From positions 1-18,000 of the forward strand of contig JAFGQQ010000250.1 of the NCBI GenBank assembly GCA_016935595.1: a stretch of 18,000 nucleotides of DNA, read 5' to 3'. The notes beneath the pieces are model-generated. The model made no database searches and was not told the DNA's origin. It saw nothing but the letters and a program-made list of their open reading frames with translations. Both the position numbers and the translations under genes were made by a program. The stretch is from Bacteroidales bacterium (GTDB taxonomy: Bacteria > Bacteroidota > Bacteroidia > Bacteroidales > UBA10428). Positions within the stretch are counted from its first letter, which is position 1. Each line of letters starts with the position of its first letter. Shown here piece after piece: positions 1-8,085 of the stretch.

Positions 1-192
1 TATAAAAATGGTTTGGTGATACCCGAAGTTACAGAGGACATTTGTATAGGTTGCGGCGCTTGTGAATATGTTTGTCCTTCCCTGCCTTATAAATCAATAT
101 ATGTTGAAGGCCATGTAATACATCAAAAAGCCTCAAAACCAGAAATTGAGAAATTAGAAGAAACCGATACAGAAGAGGACTTTCCTTTCTAA
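1..192 (+). CDS. 4Fe-4S ferredoxin-type protein, C-terminal fragment
   Basis: The frame is open from the first base and ends in TAA at 190-192, so only the last 63 residues are visible. They hold one complete [4Fe-4S] motif, C-x2-C-x2-C-x3-C-P (Cys 15, 18, 21 and 25 of the fragment), then an acidic tail ending in DFPF. This spacing binds a low-potential cubane cluster, so the protein carries electrons. The rest, and any further clusters, lie outside the window. I have the impression that similar tails end multi-cluster, NapG/MauM-like ferredoxin proteins in Bacteroidota, but the fragment cannot decide that. Its stop is separated by only two bases from the stop of the convergent signal peptidase gene, so no terminator fits between them. 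Confidence 0.85.
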   Translation, partial: YKNGLVIPEVTEDICIGCGACEYVCPSLPYKSIYVEGHVIHQKASKPEIEKLEETDTEEDFPF

Positions 193-194
193 TT

Positions 195-2006
195 TTACCC
201 CGCCGATTTAAACAACCTGTTCCACCTTATTTTTCCCAGAAACCTTTTATGCTTGTCAATAGATAGCCATATAAACTTCGGCCTTCCAACAACATGGTCG
301 AACGGAACGAATCCCCAAAATCTGGAATCAGCCGAATCGTGCCTGTTATCGCCAATCATAAAATAATAATCCATTTTAAAGGTATAGGAAGTTACAGGTT
401 TACCATTTATATAAATAACACTGTCAACTATTTCGAAATCATTATCTTCATAAACATCAATAATCCTTTCGTAAAGAGAAATATTTTTTAAAGAGATATC
501 TATTGTCATACCCTCTTTGGGAATTAACAAAGGTCCGAAATTATCTTCATTCCAGGCAAAATTTTCAACATCATGAGGAAAAATGTAATCGGAATATTGT
601 CCCTTGGATTTTTCAATTTTAGTGATATTTAAAACATTAGGGTAAGTTTTCAGCTTATCTATGTTTTTTTGCACCAACGGAATAATATAATTAGCAGCAT
701 TTATGCGTTGTACATCTTCAGTATAAATATCCATTCTTTCCAGTATTTTCGGGTTTATCCTTGTGCCATTCGTGGTAACTAAATATTTGTATTGAATTCC
801 TTTATATTGCTTTTGAGGCTTCCTGTTAATATATATTTTACCATCGATTAATTCCAGGGTGTCACCGGGTATGGCTACGCATCTTTTAATATAATTATCC
901 CGGCGGTCAACCGGCCTTATGGTTATATCATAATTATCCCAAACATATTTTCTGGCAATCTGATAATAATCTTTTTCCGATTTAAGCTTATATCCTCCCT
1001 GAACATCCCTGTTTTTAAATTCCTGTGCATAACTACGTACTATTGAATAGTAACTAGTAGCTTGATTTTGAAGAACTACCGTATCTCCGGCAGGAAAATT
1101 AAAAACCACAATATCGTCGTTTTCAATTTCACTTAAACCAGCCAACCGTTTATAGGGCAACTTAATCCATTCAACATACGATTTTGTTTTGATAATTGGC
1201 ATTGTATGTTGTGAAAACGGGAATGAGAGAGGGGTATGTGGAATCCTTGGCCCGAAACTTACTTTGCTTACAAACAGATGATCGCCAATTAACAAAGATT
1301 TTTCCATTGATCCGGTTGGAATCTTGTAATTCTGAAAAAGAAAAATATTTATTAATGTGACTGCAATAACAGCAAATATTAAAGCATCGAGCCATTCGAT
1401 AAATGTGCTATTTTTACCATTTCTCTTCTTCCAGAAAGCCCAGTTTACTTTTTGTGAAATGTAAATATCATAAATTATAATTAAACCTAAAAAAAACCAA
1501 TAATTTTCAAGCCATATTACCCATAAAACATAAATTATAACAGCAATTGTAAAGTTAATATAAGCTTTTTTTCTTTTAAGATTTTCAGCCTCTTCATCAG
1601 TTAAGTCTTCTTTAATTTCAAGCAATATTGTATTACTTAGTTTTTCGTATAAACCTTTTCGTTCTTTCGATATGGTTAAAAATCCAATCCATTCATTAAT
1701 TAATAATAATCCCATTCTTAAATATGCAGAAACGATAGAGATATTTTCATTATAATTATTAAACTTCTTGATTTTTAATCCTGTTATATGATGCCCTGGA
1801 CTTCCTCCTTTTGATATTAAAAAAGGAATTAAGAATAATAAATAAAAACCAATAATACCTATTTTATATACTGCATCAAGTTTATCTAAACTCACCACAA
1901 GTATAGCAAGTACAACAAAGATAATCATATCAATAAATCTTGATTTTGTTCTTTTATTAAAAGGTGCAGGTTGATAATCTCGTTTCTTTTTTTGTGATTC
2001 AATCAT
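195..2006 (-). CDS. lepB: Type I signal peptidase with N-terminal RDD membrane domain
   Basis: This is a membrane serine/lysine protease that removes signal peptides from exported proteins. Residues ~20-130 look like an RDD domain: two hydrophobic segments (~25-40, 48-65), then GGSPGHHITGLKI, like the G-x-x-P-G-x-x-x-x-G-L-x-V signature of that family. Residues ~150-192 hold a hydrophobic pair also found in the neighbouring LepB. The peptidase follows: membrane anchor ~207-225, box B with nucleophile Ser233 (IPTGSMEKSLLIGD), box D with general base Lys374 (DNYIKRCVAIPGD), and box E at 552-568 (GDNRHDSADSRFWGFVP). A ~150-residue insertion separates boxes D and E, as I would expect in this phylum. 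All catalytic residues are present. At 603 residues it is far longer than most bacterial LepB proteins. It is the last gene of the dapB-lepB-lepB cluster, 37 bases after the paralogue. Confidence 0.93.
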   Translation of the reverse strand: MIESQKKKRDYQPAPFNKRTKSRFIDMIIFVVLAILVVSLDKLDAVYKIGIIGFYLLFLIPFLISKGGSPGHHITGLKIKKFNNYNENISIVSAYLRMGLLLINEWIGFLTISKERKGLYEKLSNTILLEIKEDLTDEEAENLKRKKAYINFTIAVIIYVLWVIWLENYWFFLGLIIIYDIYISQKVNWAFWKKRNGKNSTFIEWLDALIFAVIAVTLINIFLFQNYKIPTGSMEKSLLIGDHLFVSKVSFGPRIPHTPLSFPFSQHTMPIIKTKSYVEWIKLPYKRLAGLSEIENDDIVVFNFPAGDTVVLQNQATSYYSIVRSYAQEFKNRDVQGGYKLKSEKDYYQIARKYVWDNYDITIRPVDRRDNYIKRCVAIPGDTLELIDGKIYINRKPQKQYKGIQYKYLVTTNGTRINPKILERMDIYTEDVQRINAANYIIPLVQKNIDKLKTYPNVLNITKIEKSKGQYSDYIFPHDVENFAWNEDNFGPLLIPKEGMTIDISLKNISLYERIIDVYEDNDFEIVDSVIYINGKPVTSYTFKMDYYFMIGDNRHDSADSRFWGFVPFDHVVGRPKFIWLSIDKHKRFLGKIRWNRLFKSAG

Positions 2007-2043
2007 TTTAATAAATTTTAATAAACAAATTTCAATTAAAAAC

Positions 2044-3378
2044 TTATTTTACCTTAGATAAAATTCTTTTCCATCTTATTTTATAGTATTTATCGTTAAT
2101 ATCTTTTGAAAATATAATAAATAAAGCTTTTCCAACAATATGATCTTCAGGGACAAAACCCCAATACCTCGAATCTGCCGAATTTGGCCTGTTGTCGCCA
2201 ACAACAAAATAATAATTCATTTTAAAAGTATAAAAATTTTGTCTTTTCCCATTTATGTAAATTGTATCTTCTTTGACAAATAATTCGTTATTTTCATAAT
2301 TTTCAATAATTCTGCGGTATAAAGATAAGTTTTTTAATGTAAGTTTAACATTATTTCCTTTTTTGGGAATAACCACGGGTCCAAAATTATTTTCTGTCCA
2401 CGGGTATTCATAGTCGTATGGAAAAACTGATTTATACGCTGTTTTAACCGGATTCTCATAGCGATTCACGGAGACAATAAAATCTTGTTCATTTAGTTGT
2501 TTAACTTCATTTTTAGTTAACGGAATAACAAACCTGCTATTATCCAATCTTCTAATTTTTTTTTCGAACATATCTGCATTTAATGCCTGAATTATATCCA
2601 CACTTGTTTTTTCACCGTCTGTTTCAACAATATATTCCAATATAGCATTATGTTTCTCCTGCATCAATTTATGATTAACATATATTTTTCCGCTATGAAT
2701 TTCCATGGTATCTGAAGGCAATGCAATACATCTTTTTATATAGTTATCTCTTTTATCAACAGGTCGTGCAATTAAATCATATTTCTCTTCTATAAAACGG
2801 TCCCCTCCGTACTTCCTTTTCATTGCATAATAATTTTTTTCAGGATACTGCAATATAATTGTATCACCTTCCGGAAAATGAAAGACCATAATATCATCCC
2901 TTTTAATTTTAGATATACCTGCGAGACGTTTATATGGTCTTTTAATCCATTCTACATAAGATTTCTTTTGTGTATTAAAAGGTAAAGTATTATGAGTAAA
3001 TGGAATAGAGATTGGTGTATTTGGCATTTTAGGACCATATGTAAACTTACTGACTAATACATAATCTCCCACCAATAATGTTTTTTCCATAGACGGGGTT
3101 GGAATGGTATAAATTTCAATTAAAAATAACCTGATTGCGGAAGCGCCAACAATGGCAATAATTAATGCATCAATATAATCTGTAAATAAATTTTCTTTTT
3201 TACTTAAACCTAACTTTCGTTTCCAAAATGTCCAATTAATTTTCTTTGTAATAAAAGCATCGAAAATAACAATAAGACCAATGAAAAAAAAATAATTATT
3301 AAGCCATAATACCCACAAACAGTAAATAATAGCTACAATAAAAAACTTTTTATACTTGTTTCTGAAATTAATGGCCAA
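2044..3378 (-). CDS. lepB: Type I signal peptidase (second LepB paralogue)
   Basis: This 444-residue protein is colinear with the C-terminal ~450 residues of the downstream RDD-LepB, so the two look like products of a tandem duplication. Hydrophobic segments lie at ~12-40 and ~70-88. Box B contains nucleophile Ser96 ([14 protein letters not shown]), box D the general base Lys215 ([13 protein letters not shown]), and box E spans 394-410 ([17 protein letters not shown]). The Gly of the usual box D P-G-D is Ser222 here, while the paralogue keeps Gly. The large insertion between boxes D and E is also present. It starts 16 bases after dapB and should share that promoter. The catalytic dyad is intact, so I expect an active peptidase; how the two enzymes divide substrates cannot be read from the sequence. 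Confidence 0.93.
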   Translation of the reverse strand: MAINFRNKYKKFFIVAIIYCLWVLWLNNYFFFIGLIVIFDAFITKKINWTFWKRKLGLSKKENLFTDYIDALIIAIVGASAIRLFLIEIYTIPTPSMEKTLLVGDYVLVSKFTYGPKMPNTPISIPFTHNTLPFNTQKKSYVEWIKRPYKRLAGISKIKRDDIMVFHFPEGDTIILQYPEKNYYAMKRKYGGDRFIEEKYDLIARPVDKRDNYIKRCIALPSDTMEIHSGKIYVNHKLMQEKHNAILEYIVETDGEKTSVDIIQALNADMFEKKIRRLDNSRFVIPLTKNEVKQLNEQDFIVSVNRYENPVKTAYKSVFPYDYEYPWTENNFGPVVIPKKGNNVKLTLKNLSLYRRIIENYENNELFVKEDTIYINGKRQNFYTFKMNYYFVVGDNRPNSADSRYWGFVPEDHIVGKALFIIFSKDINDKYYKIRWKRILSKVK

Positions 3379-3394
3379 TTTTTAATTACATTAT

Positions 3395-4111
3395 TTAAAT
3401 ATTCAATAAGTCATTCATTGAATAAATTCCCTTCTTGTCTTTTATAAATTCTGCAGCCAATACTGCGCCTAATGCAAAACCTTTACGGCTTTTAGCCGAA
3501 TGTGTAATATGAATTGAATCAATTTCCGAATCATAATTAACAGTATGAATACCCGGTACATTACCTATACGTTTTGCTAATATATTAATCTTATTGATTT
3601 TATCTGAAGTATTTAATTCCCATTCTTTCTTCCTGTCAATATTTGATAAAATATCATCGGCTAAACGGATTGCTGTACCACTTGGGGCATCTAGCTTCTG
3701 CGTATGATGTGTTTCTTCAATTTCAACATTATAGTCATTAAAATTATTCATTATTTTCGCTAAAAACTGATTTGTTTTAAAAAATATATTTACTCCAATG
3801 CTAAAATTAGCCGCATAAAAAAAAGTCTGACTGTTTTTTTCACAAAAATCTTTTACCTGGTAAAATTTATTAAGCCATCCCGTAGAGCCTGAAACAACAG
3901 GTATTTGTGCATCGAAACAAGCCATTATATTGTCGTATGCACTTTCGGGAGTTGTAAATTCAATAGCTACATCTACATTTTTTAAATTATCACTGGTAAG
4001 CTCATTGTAATTATCGATATCAATTTTCAATACAATTTCATGATTCCGTTCAAGGGCAACTTTTTCAATTTCCTTGCCCATTTTTCCATATCCAATTAGT
4101 GCTATTTTCAT
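3395..4111 (-). CDS. dapB: 4-hydroxy-tetrahydrodipicolinate reductase
   Basis: DapB reduces 4-hydroxy-tetrahydrodipicolinate with NAD(P)H in the cytoplasmic diaminopimelate/lysine pathway, which supplies peptidoglycan precursor and lysine. The Rossmann dinucleotide motif GYGKMG is at residues 7-12, the conserved SGSTGW at 74-79, and the signature E-T-H-H-x-x-K-L-D-A-P-S-G-T-A at 133-147. The last holds the catalytic His135/Lys139 pair and the substrate-binding Gly-Thr. At 238 residues it is at the short end of the usual 240-270. The ATG has no Shine-Dalgarno sequence, but a perfect -7 element lies 27 bases upstream. It leads the dapB-lepB-lepB cluster, an order I associate with this phylum. 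Confidence 0.96.
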   Translation of the reverse strand: MKIALIGYGKMGKEIEKVALERNHEIVLKIDIDNYNELTSDNLKNVDVAIEFTTPESAYDNIMACFDAQIPVVSGSTGWLNKFYQVKDFCEKNSQTFFYAANFSIGVNIFFKTNQFLAKIMNNFNDYNVEIEETHHTQKLDAPSGTAIRLADDILSNIDRKKEWELNTSDKINKINILAKRIGNVPGIHTVNYDSEIDSIHITHSAKSRKGFALGAVLAAEFIKDKKGIYSMNDLLNI

Positions 4112-4137
4112 GGTGATAAATATTTTAATACTTTAAG

Positions 4138-4145
4138 CAAAGATA
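4138..4145 (-). promoter_or_regulatory. Probable dapB promoter, -7 element
   Basis: On the minus strand this reads TATCTTTG, a full match to the Bacteroidota -7 consensus TAnnTTTG. A weak TCTG lies 20 bases upstream where the -33 TTTG would be. Transcription would start near 4131, giving a leader of about 20 bases. The same octamer is found before ompH. The match is seen directly; promoter activity is inferred. Confidence 0.55.
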
Positions 4146-4179
4146 AACATATCAATGTTATTATTCAGATTAATTAAAT

Positions 4180-4267
4180 AAAAAACTGTCTGAGAAGTAA
4201 CCAATTATATTTCATGATTCCCCGAAATACACTTATTGGTTATTCAACAGAATTACTTTTTAGGCAG
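4180..4267 (-). terminator. Long hairpin between rplT and dapB, possible terminator or repeat element
   Basis: Bases 4186-4200 can pair with 4253-4267 as an unbroken 15-bp helix (three G-U pairs) when read as plus-strand RNA. As minus-strand RNA three of those positions become A-C mismatches. Stacked inside are CCAAT/ATTGG (4201-4205 with 4235-4239) and ATTTC/GAAAT (4209-4213 with 4224-4228). On the minus strand the hairpin is followed by six U residues (4185-4180), so it could end the translation operon before the dapB promoter. At about 80 bases it is much larger than a usual intrinsic terminator and may instead be an inserted palindromic repeat. Confidence 0.45.
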
Positions 4268-4288
4268 CTATAAAAATTGAAATCAATA

Positions 4289-4636
4289 CTATTTCTGAAC
4301 TTTTGTTACGATTGCTTTAAAAGCTTTCGGATCGTTCATTGCCAGGTCGGCAAGTACTTTCCTGTTTAATTGAATTCCCTTTTTATTTATTTTTCCCATA
4401 AACTCGGAATACGACATTCCGTATTGGCGAACTGCAGCATTAATTCTTTGAATCCATAATGCCCTAAAATTACCTTTCTTTTTTCTCCTGTCACTGTAAG
4501 CATAGTTTAAACCTTTTTCATAAGCATTCTTTGCAACAGTCCAAACATTTTTCCGTCTCCCAAAATATCCTTTTGTACTTTGTAGAATCTTTTTTCTTCT
4601 TGCTCTTGATGCAACTTTATTAACTGATCGTGGCAT
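4289..4636 (-). CDS. rplT: 50S ribosomal protein L20
   Basis: L20 binds 23S rRNA early in large-subunit assembly; in E. coli and B. subtilis it also represses its own operon. The 115-residue length is standard. The N-terminal half is very basic ([19 protein letters not shown] and following) and forms the extended RNA-binding helix. The C-terminal half carries the globular-domain motif seen in L20s, with WIQRINAA and the later [11 protein letters not shown]. It is the last gene of the thrS-infC-rpmI-rplT order found in most bacteria. It has no Shine-Dalgarno sequence and lies 83 bases after rpmI, a gap that could hold control RNA. Confidence 0.98.
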   Translation of the reverse strand: MPRSVNKVASRARRKKILQSTKGYFGRRKNVWTVAKNAYEKGLNYAYSDRRKKKGNFRALWIQRINAAVRQYGMSYSEFMGKINKKGIQLNRKVLADLAMNDPKAFKAIVTKVQK

Positions 4637-4656
4637 AATTTTAAAATTTTTAGTGG

Positions 4657-4691
4657 TTAGCGTTTCCCTATCCGGAACTCTTAAATGCTAA
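4657..4691 (-). promoter_or_regulatory. Small hairpin in the rpmI-rplT spacer
   Basis: On the minus strand TTAGC (4691-4687) can pair with GCTAA (4661-4657). An inner GUUCC faces GGGAAAC across the loop, the only G/C-rich patch in an otherwise A/T-rich spacer. It ends about 20 bases before the rplT start codon. L20-binding leader RNAs are known in other phyla, so this may be a related control site, but I cannot show a match to a described L20 leader structure. Confidence 0.25.
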
Positions 4692-4719
4692 TTCACTTGT
4701 TAAACAATAATTAAAAGAA

Positions 4720-4917
4720 CTATTTTATTGCTAATAATTTTTTGGCATTATTTTTATCGGCTTTATGCACTTCTCCAAAATAACCCAAATTTCTTTTGCG
4801 TTTCTTCGATTTTTTAGTCAATATATGACTTTTATAAGCATGTTTTCTTTTAATCTTCCCCGTTCCGGTTAATGAGAATCTTTTTTTTGCACCGGAATTT
4901 GTCTTCATTTTTGGCAT
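4720..4917 (-). CDS. rpmI: 50S ribosomal protein L35
   Basis: L35 is a small basic protein of the large ribosomal subunit. The 65 residues match the family in length and pattern: an N-terminal [20 protein letters not shown] with the invariant K-x-K-T-x-x-x-A-x-K-R-F core, then the basic run [16 protein letters not shown]. The start ATG has an AGGA-type sequence four bases upstream, weaker and closer than that of infC but better than most genes here. It lies 27 bases after infC and is surely cotranscribed with it. Confidence 0.98.
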   Translation of the reverse strand: MPKMKTNSGAKKRFSLTGTGKIKRKHAYKSHILTKKSKKRKRNLGYFGEVHKADKNNAKKLLAIK

Positions 4918-4944
4918 TCTTCCTTAGTTTTTATCTATTTATAT

Positions 4945-5514
4945 TTAATTTTTCCTTTTTGTTGATTTCGGGGTGATAAATATTGTCATTTTCTTTCCTT
5001 CCAGTTTTGGCATTTGTTCCAATTTTCCTAATTCTTCTAAATCCTGTGCAAATTTAAGCAATAATATCTCCCCTTTTTCTTTATATAAAATCGACCTTCC
5101 TTTAAAAAATACATAAGCTTTAACTTTAGCACCATCCGATAAAAATTTCTGCGCATGTCTAAGCTTAAAATTATAATCATGCTCTTCGGTATTAGGTCCA
5201 AACCTAATTTCTTTAACAACAATTTTTGCTGTTTTTGCTTTTATTTCTTTTTGTTTTTTCTTTTGTTGATAAAGAAACTTTTGGTAATCAATTATTCTGC
5301 ATACTGGCGGATTAGCATTGGGTGAAATTTCAACCAAATCTAAATCCAGTTCATCTGCCATTTTTAAAGCTTTTTCAATGGGATAAATGTCTGGATTTTC
5401 AACATTATCGCCAACTACTCTAACTAATTTTGTTCTAATTTCTTGGTTAATCTTAAAACTTGTAGTTTGGCTACCCTGACTTCTATTACCCTTATTGAAT
5501 CTTTGTATTGCTAT
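4945..5514 (-). CDS. infC: Translation initiation factor IF-3, likely AUA start
   Basis: IF-3 binds the 30S subunit, prevents premature subunit joining and discriminates against wrong start codons and initiator tRNAs. An internal ATG at 5361 begins a 138-residue frame, but clear IF-3 sequence continues upstream without a break ([19 protein letters not shown], then Y-P-I-E-K-A-L-K), so that ATG is internal. The frame runs back to the thrS stop at 5535-5533 and contains no in-frame ATG, GTG or TTG above 5361. The best start is ATA at 5514-5512 (product M-A-I-Q-R-F-N-K), eight bases after an AAGGAGG; this gives 189 residues, normal for the family. E. coli infC uses AUU and is controlled through that rare start by IF-3 itself, so similar autoregulation is inferred here. 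The N-domain (to ~90) and the C-domain with [18 protein letters not shown] are both complete. Confidence 0.93.
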   Translation of the reverse strand: MAIQRFNKGNRSQGSQTTSFKINQEIRTKLVRVVGDNVENPDIYPIEKALKMADELDLDLVEISPNANPPVCRIIDYQKFLYQQKKKQKEIKAKTAKIVVKEIRFGPNTEEHDYNFKLRHAQKFLSDGAKVKAYVFFKGRSILYKEKGEILLLKFAQDLEELGKLEQMPKLEGKKMTIFITPKSTKRKN

Positions 5515-5521
5515 ATTTATG

Positions 5522-5529
5522 CCCTCCTT
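5522..5529 (-). promoter_or_regulatory. Strong Shine-Dalgarno sequence of infC
   Basis: The minus strand reads AAGGAGGG just after the thrS stop codon. Eight bases separate AAGGAGG from the ATA at 5514. The other in-frame ATA codons fit worse: spacing is 2 at 5520 and 14 at 5508. Most other genes in the window lack such a sequence, so it both fixes the infC start and sets this gene apart. Confidence 0.8.
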
Positions 5530-5532
5530 ACG

Positions 5533-7473
5533 TTAATTAAAACTTGTTTCTTTTTCTATTTGTTTAACTATTAAATTTTTAAATTCTTCAAAATTCATCG
5601 ATCCCTTATCACCCTCACCTTGTCTTCTAACAGACAAAGTATTGGTTGTTTCTTCTTTTTCACCAATGATAATTAAATAAGGAATTCTTTTCAGTTCGTT
5701 ATCACGAATCTTTTTCCCAATTTTTTCATTTCTATCATCAATACAAGTGCGAATATCGTAATTATTTAGGAAATTTAAAACTTTTTTTGCATAATCGTTA
5801 AACTTCTCGCTTATAGGCAGTATAACGACCTGGTCGGGTGCTAACCATAATGGAAATTTACCCCCGGTATGTTCAATTAACACAGCAACAAATCGTTCCA
5901 TAGATCCAAAAGGTGCCCTATGAATCATTACTGGCCGATGCTTTTGATTATCAGCACCAATATATTCAAGTTCAAACCTTTCAGGTAAGTTATAATCGAC
6001 CTGGATAGTGCCTAATTGCCATTCCCTGCCAATGGCATCTTTTACCATAAAATCGAGTTTCGGCCCGTAAAATGCTGCTTCGCCAAGCACAACTTTCGTT
6101 TTCAATCCCTTTTCCTCAGCAGCTTCAATGATTGCTTTTTCAGCTTTTTCCCAGTTTTCATCTCTCCCAATATATTTTTCATGATCATCCGGATCACGCA
6201 ATGATATTTGTGTAGTATAATCATGAAAATCTAAAGTATTAAATATGTAATGTATAATATCAATTACCTTTTTAAATTCATCTTTTAATTGCTCGGGAGT
6301 ACAATAAATATGGGCATCATCCTGTGTAAAACCCCTCACCCTTGTTAATCCATGCAATTCGCCACTCTGTTCGTAGCGATATACTGTGCCAAATTCAGCC
6401 AATCGTATGGGTAAATCTTTATACGACCTTGGTTTGCTTTTGTATATTTCGCAATGATGCGGGCAATTCATGGGTTTTAATAAAAACTCCTCTCCTTCAA
6501 TAGGGGTTTTAATAGGTTTAAAAGAATCCTGTCCGTATTTTGCAAAATGACCTGATGTGATATACAACTCTTTTTGTCCGATATGTGGAGTTATTACCGG
6601 TTCATAACCATATTTAACCTGCACCTTCTTTAAAAAGTTTTCAAGCCTTTCCCTTAATTGCGCACCTTTTGGCAACCAGAGAGGTAATCCCTGTCCTACC
6701 TTTTGTGAAAATGTAAATAATTCTAGTTCCTTTCCAATTTTCCTGTGATCGCGTTGCTTTGCCAATTCGAGCATCTCAAGGTATTCATCTAACATTTTTT
6801 GCTTTGGGAAAGAAACGCCATAAATCCTTGTAAGTTGTTTTCTTTTCTCATCTCCCCTCCAATAGGCGCCTGCAATGTTTAATAGCTTAAATGATTTTAT
6901 ATAACTGGTGTCAGGTAAATGCGGACCACGACATAAATCGGTAAAACTACCATGTTTGTATAATGATATTTCACCGTCTTCAAGGTCGTTTATCAATTCC
7001 AGTTTATATTCATCTCCTTTTTGCTTAAAAAACTTAAGCGCGTTTTCTTTTGAAACTTCTTCCCGTTCGTAAGGATTTTTTTGACAAGCCAATTCCTTCA
7101 TTTTTTTCTCAATTTCCGGAAAGTCGTTTTCTGAAATTACCTTATCGCCCGGATCAACATCATAATAAAAACCATTTTCAATGGCAGGTCCAATTCCAAA
7201 CTTAATCCCCGGATAAAAACTCTCTAAAGCTTCAGCCATCAGGTGTGCTGATGAATGCCAAAAAGCATGTTTACCTTCCTTATCATCCCATTTATGAAGC
7301 ATTATTTTTGCATTGGCATTAATTGCCCTGGTTAAATCCCATACTTCTCCGTTAACTGTAATAGACAATACCTCTTTAGCCAATTGTGAACTAATAGAAT
7401 TAGCAATCTCATAACCAGTTATCCCGGTTTGAAATTCCTTCATGCTATTATCGGGAAAAGTAATCTTTACCAT
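5533..7473 (-). CDS. thrS: Threonyl-tRNA synthetase
   Basis: ThrRS charges tRNA-Thr in the cytoplasm and clears mischarged Ser-tRNA-Thr. The 646-residue protein has all family domains in order: TGS (~1-62), the editing domain with the zinc-like site residues His73, His77, Cys181 and His185 (HSSAH and CRGPH motifs), the class II catalytic core with zinc ligands Cys337, His388 and His518, motif 2 around 358-382, motif 3 from [11 protein letters not shown] (518-528), and the C-terminal anticodon-binding domain from ~548 ([10 protein letters not shown]). Every expected residue is present. The ATG has no Shine-Dalgarno sequence and lies only about 20 bases past a terminator-like hairpin, so expression probably depends on readthrough from rplS or on attenuation. 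infC follows after a single stop codon in the same reading frame. Confidence 0.98.
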   Translation of the reverse strand: MVKITFPDNSMKEFQTGITGYEIANSISSQLAKEVLSITVNGEVWDLTRAINANAKIMLHKWDDKEGKHAFWHSSAHLMAEALESFYPGIKFGIGPAIENGFYYDVDPGDKVISENDFPEIEKKMKELACQKNPYEREEVSKENALKFFKQKGDEYKLELINDLEDGEISLYKHGSFTDLCRGPHLPDTSYIKSFKLLNIAGAYWRGDEKRKQLTRIYGVSFPKQKMLDEYLEMLELAKQRDHRKIGKELELFTFSQKVGQGLPLWLPKGAQLRERLENFLKKVQVKYGYEPVITPHIGQKELYITSGHFAKYGQDSFKPIKTPIEGEEFLLKPMNCPHHCEIYKSKPRSYKDLPIRLAEFGTVYRYEQSGELHGLTRVRGFTQDDAHIYCTPEQLKDEFKKVIDIIHYIFNTLDFHDYTTQISLRDPDDHEKYIGRDENWEKAEKAIIEAAEEKGLKTKVVLGEAAFYGPKLDFMVKDAIGREWQLGTIQVDYNLPERFELEYIGADNQKHRPVMIHRAPFGSMERFVAVLIEHTGGKFPLWLAPDQVVILPISEKFNDYAKKVLNFLNNYDIRTCIDDRNEKIGKKIRDNELKRIPYLIIIGEKEETTNTLSVRRQGEGDKGSMNFEEFKNLIVKQIEKETSFN

Positions 7474-7492
7474 TAATCAATATATATATATT

Positions 7493-7529
7493 AAAAAAAA
7501 AGTCCCCGATTTTACCTTGAGGACCTTTT
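7493..7529 (-). terminator. Hairpin with U-tract between rplS and thrS
   Basis: On the minus strand AAAAGGTCCTC (7529-7519) pairs over 11 bp, with two G-U pairs, to GGGGACTTTTT (7507-7497) across an 11-base loop, and the U-run continues to 7493. This is a standard intrinsic terminator shape. It starts 15 bases after the rplS stop and ends 20 bases before the thrS ATG, leaving no room for a thrS promoter downstream of it. It therefore acts either as a partial terminator lowering thrS relative to rplS, or as an attenuator. Confidence 0.7.
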
Positions 7530-7544
7530 GAAATTATAATCAGG

Positions 7545-7892
7545 TTACAACCGTTTTTCTCTAATTTTAGCTTTTTTCCCTGTTCTCTCACGTAAATAAA
7601 ATATTCTTGCTCTGCGCACTTTCCCTGTTTTATTTAACTCAATTTTCTCAATGAAAGGTGATGCAATCGGAAATATTCTTTCAACACCTACATTTCCGGA
7701 TATTTTTCTAACAGTAAAAGTTTCATTATTGGCTATTCCTTTCCTTTGAAGCACTACACCTCTGAATTGTTGTATTCTTTCCTTATTACCTTCTTTAATT
7801 TTATAATGAACAGTAATAGTGTCACCTGCCTTAAAGGCAGGAAATTTATTTTCAACTGCCAATTCTTTTTCAACAACCTTCATTAAGTCCAT
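7545..7892 (-). CDS. rplS: 50S ribosomal protein L19
   Basis: L19 sits at the 30S-50S interface of the ribosome. The 115 residues match the family: the N-terminal acidic helix, then [13 protein letters not shown], the signature Q-x-F-x-G-V-V-x-x-R ([12 protein letters not shown]), then [18 protein letters not shown] and the basic tail with [25 protein letters not shown]. The start ATG has no Shine-Dalgarno sequence; a perfect -7 promoter element lies about 40 bases upstream. It is first in the minus-strand translation cluster, with thrS following after 71 bases. Confidence 0.98.
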   Translation of the reverse strand: MDLMKVVEKELAVENKFPAFKAGDTITVHYKIKEGNKERIQQFRGVVLQRKGIANNETFTVRKISGNVGVERIFPIASPFIEKIELNKTGKVRRARIFYLRERTGKKAKIREKRL

Positions 7893-7930
7893 CGTAGTAA
7901 TTTATATAATTACATTTTTTAAATGAGCCG

Positions 7931-7938
7931 CAAATTTA
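7931..7938 (-). promoter_or_regulatory. Probable rplS promoter, -7 element
   Basis: The minus strand reads TAAATTTG, a full TAnnTTTG match, followed by CGGC. No TTTG is visible at the -33 distance, where the sequence is almost pure A/T. Transcription would start near 7924, giving a leader of about 30 bases to the rplS ATG. Confidence 0.5.
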
Positions 7939-8015
7939 AAAATATTATTTTAATTATTAATTATTCAGGTATAAAAAAATATTGAATTAATTTCTAATCC
8001 TTCAAATCTTTCCAC

Positions 8016-8085
8016 AATAGTAATCGAGTAAAAAAATATTAAAAACGAATAAATTCCACGTAGTGGATTTACTATTACTTCTCGA
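8016..8085. repeat. Palindromic element with nested inverted repeats
   Basis: The centre is TCCAC-GTA-GTGGA (8055-8067), extended by AAA/TTT on either side of one bulged T (8051-8070). Around it AATAGTAA (8016-8023) is complementary to TTACTATT (8069-8076), and TCGAG (8024-8028) to CTCGA (8081-8085). No U-run follows on either strand and no gene converges here, so it is not an obvious terminator. Read on the minus strand its outer edge, TGTTCGAGAAGTAA, resembles TGTCTGAGAAGTAA at one end of the rplT-dapB hairpin, so both may be copies of a REP-like repeat. Confidence 0.4.

Noticed and set aside
5037..5222. 61-codon frame on the minus strand inside infC
   Set aside because: It is an out-of-frame shadow of infC, whose own frame matches IF-3 throughout.
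5359..5361. ATG at 5361 as the infC start
   Set aside because: It would remove 51 residues that clearly belong to the IF-3 N-domain and leaves a 138-residue protein, too short for the family.
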